Shown: positions 1 to 12,316, counted from the first letter of the stretch. The stretch: DNA of 64,000 nt from Nissolia schottii (GCA_003254905.1 QANU01064405.1:1464-65463); one strand, 5' to 3'. The notes: generated by a model not told the origin, from the letters alone. Program-made: numbers and translations.

Positions 1-2440
1 TTTTTTTTTTTTTATAAAAACATTTTTTAAATAAAGTATCAGCTATCTAAAAAAAAAAGCACCAACTTTTTTCTTTTATAAAAATATCAACATTTTAATC
101 ACCGCCTCACATACCCCCACCTCTTTGCGGTCACCATGCTTCATCCTAGCACCACCACAATGTCTGACTCATCACCATCACAACTACTTTTTTTTTTTTT
201 AAATAATTTTTAAACAAGTTAGTACCCCTTATTCTTCATCATCTTCAACAATAAGTCAGAAATCATCAACACCATTCTAGAAAAATACAATCTTCATCGT
301 CAACAACGAAGTCCCAAAACACAAATTCGCCCATCCCAACCACAACCATCAACTACCAGATCTGCCACCATCAATAATCAATAATCTCAAATCTACCGCT
401 CCCACACCGTTAGCAACAACAACAACAAACTAATCTAACAAAGAAGCAGCAAAAGACGAGTTAGAGAAGACGGATGGTGAGCTTCACAGACTCGACCTTC
501 TTGGGAGATCTCCATGTCGGCAACCTCCAAGGCATCGACACCTTCGTCGTCCACCTCTGTCTTGTTTTTATGGTCTTCAAGAAGGTAAAAAAGAGGGTAA
601 CTTTGGGAGATTTGGAGAAGAGCTTGAGGTATTAATTAATAGGACCTAGAGCGTTAATGTTGAAGTGGATGGTGGAAACATTAATGTTGAGGTAAAGTGA
701 AGGTGAAAGATAAGGGGGGGGAGAGGGAGAGTGCAGGTGAGCGAAAAGGAGGAGAGTTTCTTAAAGTAAATTTTTGTGTGATCTAATGTAAAGTTGGTAC
801 ATTGATATTCTATCAATCTCATCACCATTAGATGAAAGAATATATGGTACGTCTTTTTTTAATTAGTGCATTATTGACATAAATTTGTGCAAGTGACATT
901 GTGTGTGTCAAATATTCTTTGCACCAAAGCAATTGCCTGATAAGACTTGACATGATTTTACGATGCTTGACATTCTTGTTTGGATCAGTGCAGGTAAATT
1001 GGCTCTCAATATTGGTGATTTATTTAGGCCAATTTTTTTTTAATATTATTTTAAGTAAATTGCCAAGTGATATGACGATTTACTTTCATCCACTCTGACA
1101 CAATTAGGTCTTGTTTGATATGTAACATACTTCACTTATTACTTTTTTAAAGATAAATCGCCTCATAGTGTGGTAATTTTGCTCAAAATTGTCACATTTT
1201 GGTAATATTTACCAAAAGCTCACAATCTAGCATTAAGCCATTGTTGAGACCATAATCTAGTGGCTTTTCCTATTTAATATGAGATGCCAATTCGATAGAG
1301 AGGATCTTAACTATAATGCATTGGAGCAACTCATGGCTATCTCCTTATCTTTATTAATATATATAAATTTGATAGAACTTTACATTAATGCATTCTATTT
1401 GACTTTTACTCAATTTTTTTAATTAAATAATAAATAATAAAATTCTCATTTATTCCTCCTTTCAAAATCGTGTTATCTTTATTTATCTTTACTATCGTGT
1501 TTTCATTTCATTGCTTAATAGTGTTGCTCTCAATGATAATTTCTTTGTTCATTTCTTATTAGAGAACATTGAAATCATGTTTTTTCAATTCAAGTTTAAT
1601 CACTTAATAAGTAGAGCATATCCCATATAAGAGAACGTTGTGCAATTTCTATAAAATTCTACATGTCATATCATGTTCTCGCAACAAACAAAGAACCTTT
1701 AATCAGAAAAGGAAAAGAAAAGAAAATCGAGTAAAGTTTGTATGTCATATTAATTTTGAAAAATACTTATTCTATTTGTGTATAATTGCGAACAAAATGC
1801 ATGGCAAACTAATTGGGGGATCGCATTGGGGATAAAATTTGTGTGTGTAATTTCACTATACGTAAGGGATCACGTTGAGAAACAATTGAACCGACTCTGT
1901 TTTGTAATTTACAACTCAATCCAATATATACATTCATAACTATCTCCCAATTAAATTTTATTGATAAAATAGTATCACATTATTTAGTCATTATCTCTGG
2001 TGCAATGAGTCGCAAATGTCTCACAATTTCTCTATATTTCCCATCAATTAAATCATCGTTATTATATATTAACTGGCATAGATAAAACAAAACACAAAAA
2101 TACTATTTATACACCCCAAAAGTTGACACTTTGTGCACAACATACATATAATTTAACATTATAAAATAGAGAAACAAACATTTAAGAAGTTTCCTTTTTT
2201 AACCTCCTTCTAAATCTAGACATTCATTTTCAATACTCATAAACACAGATTGCAACAACAACAATGATTCTTTTCTTCTTTTTACGCCAACCTATTTGAG
2301 TCTCTTTCACATTTAGCAAATCAAAATTCACTTTTATTTATTTATTATTTCCGCCCTCATTTTACCTTTACCCAAACACCAAACAAAAGAGGAACCAAAT
2401 GTGTTTTGTGTGTGTGTGTGTATGGCGAATGAGAGCGTGC
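1..2440. other. AT-rich intergenic DNA, no gene seen
   Basis: The stretch opens with a poly-T run and is AT-rich with homopolymer runs. Short ORFs (for example a 53-codon ORF from 474) have no recognisable domain and no splice-linked continuation. A GT microsatellite lies at about 2405-2422. I see no coding or RNA gene here. Confidence 0.6.
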
Positions 2441-2556
2441 AAAGTTGATTACAATCACATATTCAAGGTGTGAGAAAATCCAATCTTATGTCGATGGTCA
2501 CTACCGTTGCAAGTTTGGAACAACCTTGCAATGGCATGCTTGCTATAGTGTTTATG

Positions 2557-2660
2557 GTTACGATCCTGTCCAAGAGCTAGTCGCCGTCAAAGAGCTCCAT
2601 GAAGAGGTGGACATTCTTGTCATCCTCACAGGTGTGTTTGGGGACCCGCCATTGTCCAAG
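2557..2660 (-). pseudogene. Calcium-dependent protein kinase-like fragment
   Basis: Read on the minus strand from 2629 to 2557, the translation gives EDDKNVHLFMEL followed by FDGD, a stop, LLDRIV. This resembles the kinase segment around the hinge of plant CDPK/CRK proteins (consensus form NVHLVMEL...GGELFDRI). A further piece just upstream (about 2630-2660) fits the preceding GHPN-type segment only after a frameshift. An in-frame stop and the lack of any flanking kinase subdomain mark it as a dead fragment, possibly carried by a transposable element since it abuts the GC-rich block. The match rests on about 20 residues remembered from the family, so it is tentative. Confidence 0.38.
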
Positions 2661-2684
2661 AAATCATTGTCCTTGCTGTAAGAG

Positions 2685-2928
2685 TAAGGCGCCGGGGCGC
2701 GGAGGCGCGAAACGAGGAGGCCTGGCCGTGAATTGAAGACGCGCGAGAGGGAAGGGCGGCGCAAGAGGTAACAAAACAGGGAGGAGCCGCGCGAGAGGAG
2801 GAGCCGGTCAGGGAGGCGCGGCGAGAGGGAGGAGGCGCGGCAGAGATGGAGGGGCGGCAGGATAGATGGAGCGGAAGAAGAGAGGAAGGAGATGGCAGGG
2901 TTTGGAGGTTAGAATTAACCTGATACCA
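2685..2928 (-). mobile_element. GC-rich leader next to a PBS-like site (LTR element remnant)
   Basis: On the minus strand, TGGTATCAGG at 2928-2919 resembles the initiator-Met tRNA primer-binding site of copia elements. It is followed (toward lower coordinates) by about 230 bases that are extremely rich in GC and CpG and lie in AT-rich DNA. The arrangement PBS then GC-rich leader is also seen in the intact copia element at 13.2-13.9 kb. I could not define an LTR start in the DNA above 2930, so this is a probable remnant only. Confidence 0.35.
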
Positions 2929-2930
2929 TT

Positions 2931-5690
2931 TAAGAGTAAAGAGACCTCATTACCTAGTGAAAAATGTCTCTATATATATATATAATGCAATGATGATAAA
3001 TAATAAAAATAATAATAAAAGTAATATAAAGAGAATTATTTCGTAACACTTGCTTGTGCCCAAACTTCCACATCCACGCCTCACCATGTTCGGATGCTTA
3101 GGTAGCCCCAACATGATTGTCACGCCACACCACATTAACCTCCAAGTCGACGAGAGTCTTAAGCTTGTGCTTTGAAATGGACTTTCACGTGTTAGAAACT
3201 CCTTTATCTCGTAGTCCGTATAGAGATGGAACAATGGAGGGTGGGAGCATAGAGGCAAATGAACTTCTCCGTTGTGGCTGTTGACAGCAGGGGAAAAAGG
3301 GATGCGGCCGTGAGGAGAAGGGTGTGGAGGATTATGACCAAGACAATAAATTGGAAAAACATTAGGAGGTGACGGTGAAGGGAGGGAGGAGTAAGGAGAA
3401 CAAGGAGAGTGGTCTCAAAGTGACACCTCATCAAATTTGTTTGATGGGGTAATACTATACAACAGTATATCAGAATTTATTTATTATAAATAGATTTGGA
3501 GAACGATTTCGTTTGTTTTTGTAAAGGGCAACAGAATTTATTCTAAATACAATGCTAACACGAAAAACAAAATACAATCACAAACATACATATCCTCAGA
3601 TACTTCAAACTCAGACAAGATAGCAACAAAGGAAACTAACACTTTTCTTGAAACTCAAATTCTAGAAAAACACCAACATCTTAAAAGGACTTGCATTCTT
3701 TTGCCTCCCTTGTTCAGAAGGTCTTTTTGTTTGCGATCCTTTCTTAGCCTTAATATTACCCATCAAAGCATTAATCACCTTATCATCTCATCATTCTTTA
3801 CATACAAATCAAGACTCTTACCCAGCTCCTTGGTAGCTCTCGCCGCAACCAGGGAAGTTCTCTCGAATCGCTTATAGAAGGTCATCTTGTATATCTCGAT
3901 CATCGTACTCTAAACAATTACCGTAATTACACTTAGTTGCCACATTGTTTGAAAGGACAACTCTTCTTAATTTTACCTTCTTAATTTTATGCATCTCTTG
4001 TTTGATCAACAATAAATTCTTAGTTGTTCCTTGAGCAATAGAAAAATCTTGTACTCGTCTATTTAATATTTGACACCTCAATAAATGTTAGTGATTTAGG
4101 AGACAAAGAAGACTCACATTTACTAATGTGTCATATAATAAATGGATGTGAGCAAAACCTCTCTCTTGCTCAATGAGCAACTAAGAATTTCTCTTTGATC
4201 AACTTTAACTTTGGCTAAGATGTTGTATCAAACTCCCACTCAACCCCATTCTTGGTTTCCAATGGGCAACCCACCATAGTTATTAAAATCAAACCGAACT
4301 TGCCAATTCAGACTAGAATTCGGTGAATTGGCCATTGGCCTCATTCGATTCTATTTGGACCGGTTAAGCAGTTAAACTGTCAATCTTAGTATGAGTTGTT
4401 GTGAACCGGTCAAACTCGATATGAATCATAGTGAACTGGTCAAACCTACATCAAATCGGCCAGTCACCAATGGATGAACCGTGTGCAACAACTTAATGAT
4501 TGTGTCACAGAGTTCAATAGTGGACCGGTAACCCCCTCAACACCAAACCACAAGCACAATTGTGTTATAGAGTTCAATAGTGAACCGGTAACCAAAGATC
4601 CAATGCTTTGATTAATAGATCACCAGGTCGAGAATTATAACCATGCACCCACTTTCTTAGGTGATTCAGAAACAGATTCATAATCAAATGTTGTGTTCTC
4701 AGCATTCTCGTTACTAGGACCAAACCCGGGGGGGGGGGAGTTGGGCTGAAGTTGGGCTGAGCCCACTGTATTCCATCAGCTCACATGTTTTCAACGGGAT
4801 GTCTAAATTCGGCCCACAAATTGTTTTCTACCTGTCTCTTGAACGCATGTTATATATGTACGAAGATATGTTTTGGACAGTGACTAAGAATTTTCTCTGC
4901 GACACACAAAAAGTTGGTAGCCACATGCCTATGAATATCTCATATGTAATGGTCATGTATGAAGCCCAAACCCTCCCTTCATAGAGCTGGCCCAACAGAG
5001 ATTGAGCAAGGAACGCGCGTGGCACCAGAATCCCACTAAGTCAGCGCAGAAAGAGGAGAGTTTGTTACAAATAGTGCTCGTGATACAAGGCACCCTAACT
5101 GCATAAAAGGCAAGGGAACCAAGGCATTGGTCATGGAATCACCAGGTAAAAATCTCATTCCTTATGCTTCAAATATTCTTCTCTTCTTTCTGATCCATTT
5201 CTGTTCCGGTTCTGATTAAATTCCTTTTCCAGGTTGAGCTCATATCTAGGAGCAACCGGATATTGGAAGATTATTCTTAGGTGCTTGTAATTAATTGATA
5301 CTCTTCTTTATTGTTCTGGAATTGACTGAGCGGAGGAATTTATTTCTGTTTGTCCATTGATCAAATGGGCTAGTTCATAACAGTTGTCTAGAAGCTTGTC
5401 GTTGAACTTTAAACATACAACTAACTTTTGTGAACAAAAAACATGGATGAAAATGAGTAGTATACAACGTACGAAACAACACCTAAACACTGTCATTTCT
5501 TACAAAATCAACTTGAGATTTTAGTACCAAAGGGGGGGGGGGGATGAGTGTGTATCTATATATAGGAAAGAAAAACAGCGATCAACATCATCAAAGAATA
5601 TTTTTTGCTTTCTTTTCCGGTCCTCTGATCTCTGTTTTCTCCCCTGTATCTTGTGACGCATAACATCCGGACGTATTGAGATACTACATT
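2931..5690. other. Intergenic DNA, no intact gene
   Basis: Contains short AT microsatellites (about 2974-2985), several short ORFs without recognisable domains, a G-run at 4729-4738 and another at 5533-5544. A minus-strand stretch at about 3690-4080 encodes broken basic peptide segments that I cannot assign. A hAT-MITE-like end is described separately. I see no complete coding gene. Confidence 0.5.
4276..4640. repeat. hAT-MITE-like end with repeated ACCGGT motifs
   Basis: The sequence CATAGTTATTAAAATC at about 4276 resembles the terminus of many plant hAT MITEs. It is followed by repeated GGACCGGTT / GAACCGGTC units and by a doubled segment (about 4503-4530 and 4560-4590, both containing AGAGTTCAATAGTG then ACCGGTAACC). 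No clean matching right terminus or target-site duplication was found, so the right boundary is arbitrary. Confidence 0.3.
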
Positions 5691-6005
5691 CTAAACTGCT
5701 GCTTCAGTGTGGCATGTGGATGACGTCACAGGCTTGGCCAAGTATGTGGGGTTGCTATCTCCAGCCATTATGACAACAATCTTAGGCTCCGAATCCACTC
5801 CCATTCCCGTTGTCTTGGCTTGTTTCTCTTCATTGTTTGGTGAAGTTGACGAGGATTGATGTTGGTTACGAAAGGAACAAGCTAGGATAAGTAATGCTAC
5901 TGCTATGGCTCCAAGCATGAGAGCTAGGCCACCGAAGAGGTACGGAATGGGAGAGGAAATGTTGTTTTTGAAACCAGCTGCGCCCGCACCTGCTGCTGCA
6001 TCCAT
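5691..6005 (-). CDS. GDU: GLUTAMINE DUMPER-like single-pass membrane protein
   Basis: A 104-residue intronless ORF. GDU proteins are plant single-pass membrane proteins that alter amino-acid export, acting with LOG2-type ubiquitin ligases. The family signature is clear: SSPIPYLFGGLALMLG leads into one hydrophobic segment (about residues 22-45), followed by a hydrophilic tail with the VIMAG box (residues 78-82) inside the block IVVIMAGDSNPTYLAKP. Length is within the usual range for the family. The start is the only Met ahead of the membrane segment, with a short Ala/Gly-rich N terminus. A TATA-like ACTATAAAT lies about 130 bases upstream on the same strand. No neighbour appears functionally linked. 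Family assignment is firm; which GDU paralogue it is cannot be told. Confidence 0.93.
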   Translation of the reverse strand: MDAAAGAGAAGFKNNISSPIPYLFGGLALMLGAIAVALLILACSFRNQHQSSSTSPNNEEKQAKTTGMGVDSEPKIVVIMAGDSNPTYLAKPVTSSTCHTEAAV

Positions 6006-6127
6006 GGTTGCACTTTATAATCAGGCCTCAATTGTTTGCACAAAACGCTGCATAGATTTCCTATTACACCTTGCTTTGCGGTTGGGTTTGCTTGTTCGTG
6101 ATCTTGGGACGGAAGAAGTGGAAGTGG

Positions 6128-6140
6128 TATAATTTATAGT
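6128..6140 (-). promoter_or_regulatory. TATA box of the GDU-like gene
   Basis: ACTATAAATTAT on the minus strand lies about 130 bases upstream of the GDU start codon. With initiation about 30 bases downstream it would leave a roughly 100-base 5' leader, a normal plant arrangement. The position is inferred from sequence only. Confidence 0.55.
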
Positions 6141-7560
6141 GTGTGTTAGTTAATTAGAGTGCCATGGTGAATGACTCGTTAACACTAAGAACTTGCTTAG
6201 AAGTCACTCATGAACGGCCCCACTTGTTGAATTTTGAAATGGAATTTTTATTTGAATCTTATCTTGCTAAAATGGCTAAAGCAGTTTGAACTCGTTGATA
6301 AATAACTTAGTCTTTCGTGTGTTTTGAAGCATCGTATCCGGGGGGGCAATGTTTCTAATGGAAGTTTCTTGACCTTTGGGGTTATCTTAATTCATCTTTC
6401 ATTAAAAGATCAAAGAGGTGCATCTCAAATACTCCATCAAGTAGGTTTGGACAAGTACCAAAATTAAGTAAAAACATAAATATTATAATTAGAAGTGATA
6501 GAAAATTATTCAAATGGATGAAATTATTCTTATTTACAATATATATATATATCTTACTAATACATATAATAATTACAACTAAATTAAGGATATTATTAAA
6601 ATATTTTGAACCCCTGAATTAGCAGAAAATGAATAATTATTTTAAAACATATAAACTGTTTTTAAAAGAATCTTTGGTAATTCTACCAAACATTTTTTAG
6701 TCAATAAAATTTGGATTTTTCACAAAATGTACATTAATATATTTTAAAATGAGATGATCTGTTGGGTTTAAAGTATGAGACTTAAAAAAATGTTAGATAT
6801 TATATCTTTATTAAACTTCTTAAAGTAATGGATTTATGGATCTTTTTAAATATGTATTCTTCGTTTAGTCAAAACTTCATTGATATGAGACTATTACATT
6901 CACATTGATAACACATCAAGAATGAAATGATCAGTAGGGTCGGTTAGATTGAAGAGCAGTATAAAACGTTAGTTTTGTTATCCGCCATATGTTAGCTTTA
7001 TGCATGGGCATTTGGACAATAATGTCTGTTATCGCACTCTATCTAGTAAGAGTGTGTAATCAGAAGGGGGATCGAGCTGCTTCACGTATGATTTTACCCG
7101 CAAAAATTGTGCTTTGATTCTTGGGATTTTTTTTGGTTTTGTTAATTTGCTGACATGAAATGATTCATTTTGCATCATTGATGAAGCCACCTGGAAACTG
7201 GGAATTAAAGAAAGAATATACGTGAAAATAGAGGTCCTGCATTTTTCCCATAACGGGCCCCAGTAAACGTGTCGTTCTTTATAGACCCCAGTAAACGTGT
7301 CCTTGCAACTCAAGTATCTTTCTATTTTCTTTTCCACGTACCTTCTTGCAGATTCATCCCCTTTCCTTCTTCAAGGTCTTAGCTACATGCCCCGGAATTA
7401 ATATATGAATAACTCCTATTAAATAAGTCTTATACATAATTTGTTTATGTTTATTAGAATAAGTGCATAAGATATTTGTTAGATACTTTATTTTTAAAGA
7501 GTTAAAAATATGAGCGACGAAGTAGTTTAATACAAGAATTTTAAAATAGTTTAAGATCAT
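6141..7560. other. AT-rich intergenic DNA, no gene seen
   Basis: Holds a TA microsatellite at 6540-6551 and AT-rich unique-looking sequence. A 102-codon minus-strand ORF at 7029-7337 lacks any recognisable domain, and its composition does not differ from its surroundings. A direct repeat of CCCCAGTAAACGTGTC occurs at about 7258 and 7287. Confidence 0.55.
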
Positions 7561-8620
7561 AGGAAGTCTAACTAGGCATTATTATTCCAGAAGATTGTCA
7601 CCTCTATCTATTTCTAAGATTAGTATAGATATGGATGAAGATGGAGTGGTGAGTCTCATACCATTCAACATTAGATGTTGACTTATATGATAAGCGTGTC
7701 AAAAGTGACGCATAGATAATGTTCACATGATATTTTAAACGTCAATGAAATATTATCTAGATCGTGTTAGTGCACATAATCCTTAGACCTGAGATGACAC
7801 AGTTACCTTATACATAAGTGACTATAGTTGTTGTTTCTTGTATACTCGGGTTATGCATTAGTATTAGGCACCAGGTGGCTATAGTTAGTTATGTAGTGAG
7901 ATAGGTGACCAATTAAGAAGGAATTCATTACCTCGAGTAAACGAGAATAGGTCCTATGGATATGAGGTTGTTCTTGATCATAAATCCTAGGCAAAGGTAC
8001 TTGGACTCAAATAGAAATGAGTTTATAATTTGTGTCCTATTGATCAAAGAATAGAAACCCATAAAGTTCATATGGTCTAAGTTATAGGGTTTGACATTAT
8101 CCATGACCCAGACTAGATTGGGATACTGTAATGAAAGGATTCGAGTGCATGACAAATGTGATCAATGGTTCATTTGAATGTTAATTGATACATTCGTCAT
8201 TACATAGATAGTCATTACATGCTGTGCTAGGTGTTACCCATGACTTATGAGAGCTAAGAGTATTTTGGAAATTTAACTTTTGGTTCAGAAATTGTTTTTG
8301 GTAATATCGAAAGGTTGATATTATCATATCATTGCCAATTAGTAATGAACCTAGTTAGTCACACACAACAAAACACATACAAGTTAAGAATGAATTAATT
8401 CTAATTAAGCCTATCAATTAGGAATTAATCATAGAATTGGACTTGAAATTTGACTTTAGTGTTGTTATCACATCCCGAAGTCAAATCTATGGTGGAGGTC
8501 TTTTCTAATATGTAGAAAGTCCATATTTTAGAAAAGTGTGTAAAGGGCATTTTGGTCTTTTCTAATGTCATATTATATGAGCACAATTATATGGGACATA
8601 ATTCTTACATTCTTCCACTT
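7561..8620 (-). mobile_element. Copia-type LTR remnant with polypurine tract
   Basis: On the minus strand, AAGTGGAAGAA (8620-8610) is a polypurine tract directly followed by TGTAAGAATTATG, a typical LTR 5' end at 8609. The LTR body runs toward lower coordinates through AT-rich sequence. The far boundary could not be fixed because no matching CA end with target duplication was found; 7561 is an estimate. No coding region on the internal side (above 8620) is recognisable, so this is an isolated 3' end. Confidence 0.5.
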
Positions 8621-9247
8621 GTTCCATATAAAAATACCTTCATAGTTTAATAAGAAAACATAATGTGCAAATAAATAATGTTAAATCCTCATTATAACGG
8701 TTATACTATAATATCACAACTAATTAAAAAGTTAATGCGAGTCATGGCAGTTGCATTCCATCATTTACTGACACAGTCCCTTCCATGTACTACAACATCA
8801 ATCTTCTTTCTTAACATTACACATAATAGAGAGTAAGGTCAAACTTTAATATCTTTATCAAAGACAGAACCTATTATCTTTATTCTAATTTTGTCATGTA
8901 TACAAACTCAGAAACAGGTAATGCAGAAATATGTTCGTTCATGAGCTCAAAGTATCAAAGTACATAAAACACAAACATCATCATAGTAAATAGTAATGCT
9001 TTGGCAACAACACCTAAACTTTCAATACATGCACTAAATGTTTTGGGCGGTAACCCTTTCGTTAGTAGACCGAAAATCATAAGGTTAGTGCTAATGTGCT
9101 TTCTTTTGTTATGCTATTTCTTTTGTTATGTTATTTCTAGTATAACTATGTTACTTGTTTGTATGTTGACCCTTAATTGAACTTGCTAACTCTATGTAGT
9201 AACCTATAATTAGTATGTTAGTTAATATTAGTATGATGATTGTTCTC
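8621..9247. other. Gene-free AT-rich sequence left of the solo LTR
   Basis: No coding signal is visible. Its last bases (TTCTC, 9243-9247) form the left target-site duplication of the solo LTR, and the sequence across that LTR should be continuous with the SIRE-like tail at 12317, so part of this stretch is probably the interior of that older element. Confidence 0.45.
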
Positions 9248-10234
9248 TGTAATATTCCGCTTTTTCCTTAGTAAAAATTTCAAAAAATAAATAAATAGAT
9301 AAGCCCTCTATGTAAGTTAGAAAGTTGAAAATACAAATTCTCCTGCCAAAAACATTCGTAAAGGTAATAGTTCGCAGTTTCGTGAAATTTCGCAGAAATC
9401 AGATTAATTACCTTTCGTTGCCGGAATTTAATTATGTATCAAAGGTATCCGTAAAGAACACTTTTATGAAAATAAATTTACGAATACCTTAGATTAACTT
9501 AAATTCCATAGTGGGAAAATTACTATATCAAGATGGTGTGTCCGGAATTTTTTAGGACGCCCGTACACGATCGGTTAACGACCGAACACGATCAACCATG
9601 ATCGGAAAATTAAGCCACATGGCCAAGGCCATCAGACACTCTCTCACACGGTTCTTACACACACACTTGACCAAGTCAAAGTCTATCTAATCCATCCTTA
9701 TCTTATTTTTCTTTCTTTTTCTTTTTCTTTTATTTTTGGCCTTAAAAAGGCCAAGGCCACCGACTTGGCCTCTTATAAATAACCGCTTATTGGCTTTCAT
9801 TTTCTTATCTGTTAGTTTTGCTTAAATACATTACGTTCGTGTACTCTGTCGTTATGCTGACATAGCAGGAAAAAGCCAAGCACTCGTGGGTACTTCTTCT
9901 CACCACCCTCACCATCAACAAAAACTCAGAGGAAGTGGGTAATCTTGGCATAATCACTACCTTAGTGATTTATATCTGATTGTCATTATGTATATGTTGT
10001 TTATGTTGCTATTTATTGCCTGGAAATTTGCTGATGCGTATCTATGCCTTGTCTGGGATTTATGCGTACCTAAAGAAAATTAGTGTTTTTTTAATATGAA
10101 AATCACGATTTTGAAAGTGTTTTCAAAAAGAGAAAAGACTAGGTTTTGATAAACTTACGGAAAAGGTTAAGGGAAAGGCTTTGGATGAGTGAGAAAAGGA
10201 TTTTAGAGCAAGATTGCTCATAGATTTCCTCTCA

Positions 10235-10480
10235 GATCTTGAATGACTAGGGCATGGTCATTCGAATGAATCATTGATTTTACTAAACTGAGAGTAAAAC
10301 ATTCAGGTCATTCGAATGACCAGGGCATGGTCATTCGAATGAATCCTTGATTTTACTAAATCGAGAGAAAAACATTCAGGTCATTCGAATGACTAGGCAA
10401 TGGTCATTCAAATGACCATCTCAGTGTCTGTGTCATTCGAATGAATTTCGATAGGTCATTTGAATGACTCAAGTTTTTAG
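10235..10480 (+). repeat. Palindromic minisatellite, core GTCATTCGAATGAC
   Basis: About seven irregularly spaced copies of the self-complementary core GTCATTCGAATGAC or one-base variants lie within the solo LTR. The same core forms a second cluster in the related LTR at 41.3 kb. Confidence 0.85.
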
Positions 10481-10507
10481 CTCTCTATCTCCAATTTTTC
10501 CTCTTTC

Positions 10508-10645
10508 AAACCGCTGAGCGTCTTTGGGTTTCCGTTGAGCGGCCTCACGGCATCAAAGTTCACTGAGCGGCCATGAAGGAACCGCTGAGCGCCCTGAAAG
10601 CCCTAACTACTAAGCGAGCCTCAGAGACCGCTGAGCTACTGAAGA
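10508..10645 (+). repeat. CGCTGAGCG-type minisatellite
   Basis: About six variants of CCGCTGAGCG spaced 20-40 bases apart, within the same solo LTR. Related arrays occur at 38.2 kb and 51.1 kb. Confidence 0.75.
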
Positions 10646-12316
10646 AAACCTTAAGTGTACTGAAATCCCAACAAGCACTATAGCACCATCAGTTAGGCAT
10701 GAAAGATATATGTGATTAACTTTATAGATGTTATATGTTTATGTTGATGCATCATGACAAACGAGTTGTCACTAGAATGTTACGACAACCTAAGATAACT
10801 AGACAGATAATCACATAAACAAGGAAATATCATAACTGAATATAGGGAATAAGTAATGATCTTAAGAAGGTTCCAGCCACAAGGAGCTCGGAATTAACTT
10901 GAAGATATAGACATAGTTATATGAATAGGAAAAATCCCTCTCTCTTGGCACGTCTACGGACAAGCCCCTCGCCAATCCTGCAAAATGGATTGGTTAATGA
11001 TGTGAGCGCAGGCTTAAATCTGATTTTATAGCAAAGCTGAGATGGAAAGATGAGTAAAGAAAGAAGTGACATCACAAACTAATCTATAATGCCAAGAGAA
11101 TATAAAGGGCCCAAAGAGATGTTAAGGATGTACGAGTCCACGCATGGTTCCACGAGAGGACTGGCCCCTCGCCATCCCGCTAGGTGGATGGTTATTCTTA
11201 TTGATTGTCAATGAATTATGCTAGATGCAACTGTGGTTCGCTACCACTCAGGTTATAGCGATGCCTTGTCGTCATCAATATGGAAGTTAGAAGCAGGTTG
11301 TAACTAAATGGGACGACGGTTCCACGATATACAAAGGTGGAAGGACAATGTGTAACAAGAAGGGCTCTACCTCAGTGCGCATAAGAGAAACTCCTATCCC
11401 CTCATGCATAATTTTGTGATATATGTGTATGACCATATACGTATATGATAAGACCATGTCAAAGGACATAGGTTCCACTCGACGGCCTCTATAAAGATAA
11501 GAGGCACGCAAGTAGGTGATCACATTGTATAATTAAATAAGGATTTGTAAGTTTGATAAGTTTTCCTAAGTTAAGTAAAGCAAAGACTAGAATTCTCGAT
11601 TACCTAGTAAATTAGACAATACTGCTCAGGACTAGCATGGATTGAAATAATAATAAGTAGGGACTTCTAGTATGCTTTGACACCTAGAGATCTCCTGAGC
11701 GACCTGGATTATAATTGAGTAAACAAAGAATAGTTAGGCCCTAAGATTCCCACTGAGGACGCAACGTTCTCATTCCACACTCGTTTATGATTCCAGGCAG
11801 GTATGATGGGTATGGCAGAGCTGAGTAGGCATCAAAGGACAACGGGAGGACTTGACGGAGCAGTGGGGCTAAGGTTTAGGACTACGCGTCACGACGGAAA
11901 AGTGTTTTAGATTTTGTATTGGCTAAGGGGTTTAGGCATGCCCCTAGCTCTTATATGAATTAAATGTATTAAGTATTAGTACACTCCCATGTGTAACTAT
12001 TTTTGGACCAGTATGAATGAATGTTAAGCTCTCTATGAAAGTATTGTGAATATTCATTGATTATGTTGTTGAATACTTAAGTCTTGTAGACTCTATCACT
12101 TGTGTATATACGTATATCTACTTGAACGCGTATGACAAATAATTTGCGTTTTTAATAAAGAAAGGAAAAGGTTTTCAAATTGGTCCATATGTTGATAAGA
12201 AAATATTTGCAATGAAAAATATAAGGGCTAGAAGTAACCCAACCAATGTAATTAACAACCCTGTGAGCATTGCTTATGACTATAGCGTAAGCAATTAGCA
12301 GGGGTGTTACATTCTC

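Larger units (their letters stand above)
9248..12311 (+). mobile_element. Solo LTR of a long-LTR Ty3/gypsy-type family (copy A)
   Basis: Begins TGTAATATTCCG and ends GGGGTGTTACA, 3064 bases, flanked by the perfect 5-base duplication TTCTC (9243-9247 and 12312-12316). There is no PBS, polypurine tract or coding region, so it is a solo LTR left by recombination. It shares diverged blocks with the other LTRs at 20.6-22.2, 26.8-28.1, 40.3-42.0 and 49.8-53.3 kb, including a block near 9430-9600 with GGTATCCGTAAAGAACAC and the GTGGGTAA motif near 9934. Long LTRs of this form are known for the Tekay/Del chromovirus lineage; that lineage call is inference. It carries palindromic and GAGCG-type minisatellites described separately. 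Confidence 0.85.

Noticed and set aside
7029..7337. 102-codon minus-strand ORF as a gene
   Set aside because: No recognisable motif, no promoter or splice context, and composition like the surrounding intergenic DNA.
10235..10640. Regularly recurring short repeats resembling a CRISPR array
   Set aside because: The DNA is plant nuclear, spacing is irregular, units are degenerate and palindromic, and they lie inside an LTR bounded by a target duplication.
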